Source: Terrimonas pollutisoli (GTDB lineage Bacteria; Bacteroidota; Bacteroidia; Chitinophagales; Chitinophagaceae). From it: a DNA stretch of 64,000 bases. Below the pieces are notes generated by a model, which saw only the letters and a program-made list of their open reading frames with translations, did no database searches and was not told where the DNA came from. Both the position numbers and the translations under genes were made by a program. The stretch is from contig NZ_JARKNA010000005.1 in NCBI RefSeq assembly GCF_029360765.1, positions 248,001 to 312,000 on the forward strand, written 5' to 3'. Shown in pieces: positions 63,848 through 64,000 of the stretch. Every line of letters starts with the position of its first letter. Within the stretch, counting starts at the first letter, position 1.

Positions 63848-64000
63848 GACAAAAAGTTTATCTCCCGCTGAATAATGAAATTATGTCAGTAAGAAAATCA
63901 AAAATATGAAACAATGTCACAAGGTAAGATTTGAAAACTGATCAGGTGGCATAGAAAGGGTGGGAAAAAGCTAGTGGTACAGCGTTTGAAAATCACTTCC
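63848..64000. other. Right-hand end without a recognisable gene
   Basis: About 150 bases beyond the promoter box of the bacilliredoxin gene; no open frame or RNA signature is visible. Confidence 0.6.

Overview
The window is chromosomal DNA of a Bacteroidota bacterium, most likely of the Chitinophagia/Sphingobacteriia type. The evidence is two SusC/SusD outer-membrane uptake pairs, promoter -7 boxes of the Bacteroidota form TAnnTTTG, a short primary sigma factor without region 1.1, a type-A RNase P RNA, DUF5686, DUF2027 and DUF3822 proteins, and many lipoproteins with the SCKK type of lipobox. Placement below phylum is inference. I saw no phage, integrase, transposase, CRISPR array, rRNA or tRNA.

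Layout. 1-6.5 kb (+): a SusC receptor cut by the left edge, its SusD partner, a terminator, and an exported metallophosphoesterase fused to a PQQ-type propeller. 6.6-8.9 kb (-): a degenerate receiver-like protein followed by two pirins. 9.0-17.7 kb (-): a second SusC/SusD pair followed by a 1,195-residue FG-GAP/UnbV lipoprotein. 18.0-22.7 kb (-): LacI regulator, GH92 alpha-mannosidase with a LacI-like operator before it, then a Crp/Fnr regulator and a DHFR-like reductase. 22.8-36 kb: SpmA-SpmB fusion, YchF GTPase, lactonase, TrhO tRNA hydroxylase, DUF5686 protein, penicillin-acylase-type Ntn hydrolase, phytase-like esterase, AlkD-like protein. 36-45.5 kb: lipoproteins, a CPBP-like membrane protein, the RNase P RNA gene, a Smr-domain protein, an amino-acid permease, a DUF433/DUF5615 toxin-antitoxin pair, polyprenyl synthetase and a PQQ propeller. 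45.7-50.7 kb (-): a compact operon DUF3822-rsmD-formyl-THF cycloligase-lpxK-rnr. 50.8-54.8 kb: MATE exporter, glutaminyl cyclase, dihydroneopterin aldolase and thioredoxin reductase. 54.9-60.7 kb (-): a tripartite RND efflux operon in the order TolC, adaptor, permease. 61-64 kb (-): primary sigma factor, Lgt and a bacilliredoxin.

How it works together: the SusCD pairs and GH92 suggest a glycan-scavenging lifestyle, with the mannosidase under a local LacI switch. Much of the rest is core housekeeping: RNA processing, lipid A, lipoprotein and isoprenoid synthesis, folate, redox and transcription.

The most unusual structure is in the non-coding DNA. Palindromic elements of several kinds sit between genes, including one resembling a common dispersed palindrome inside the variable P12 arm of RNase P RNA and a 165-175 bp hairpin at 52.25-52.43 kb. 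No clearly new multi-gene system was found. The best candidates for a second look are the phosphoesterase-propeller fusion, the pseudo-receiver/pirin operon with paired upstream repeats, an RsmD with GPPY in place of DPPY, and the hairpin elements.
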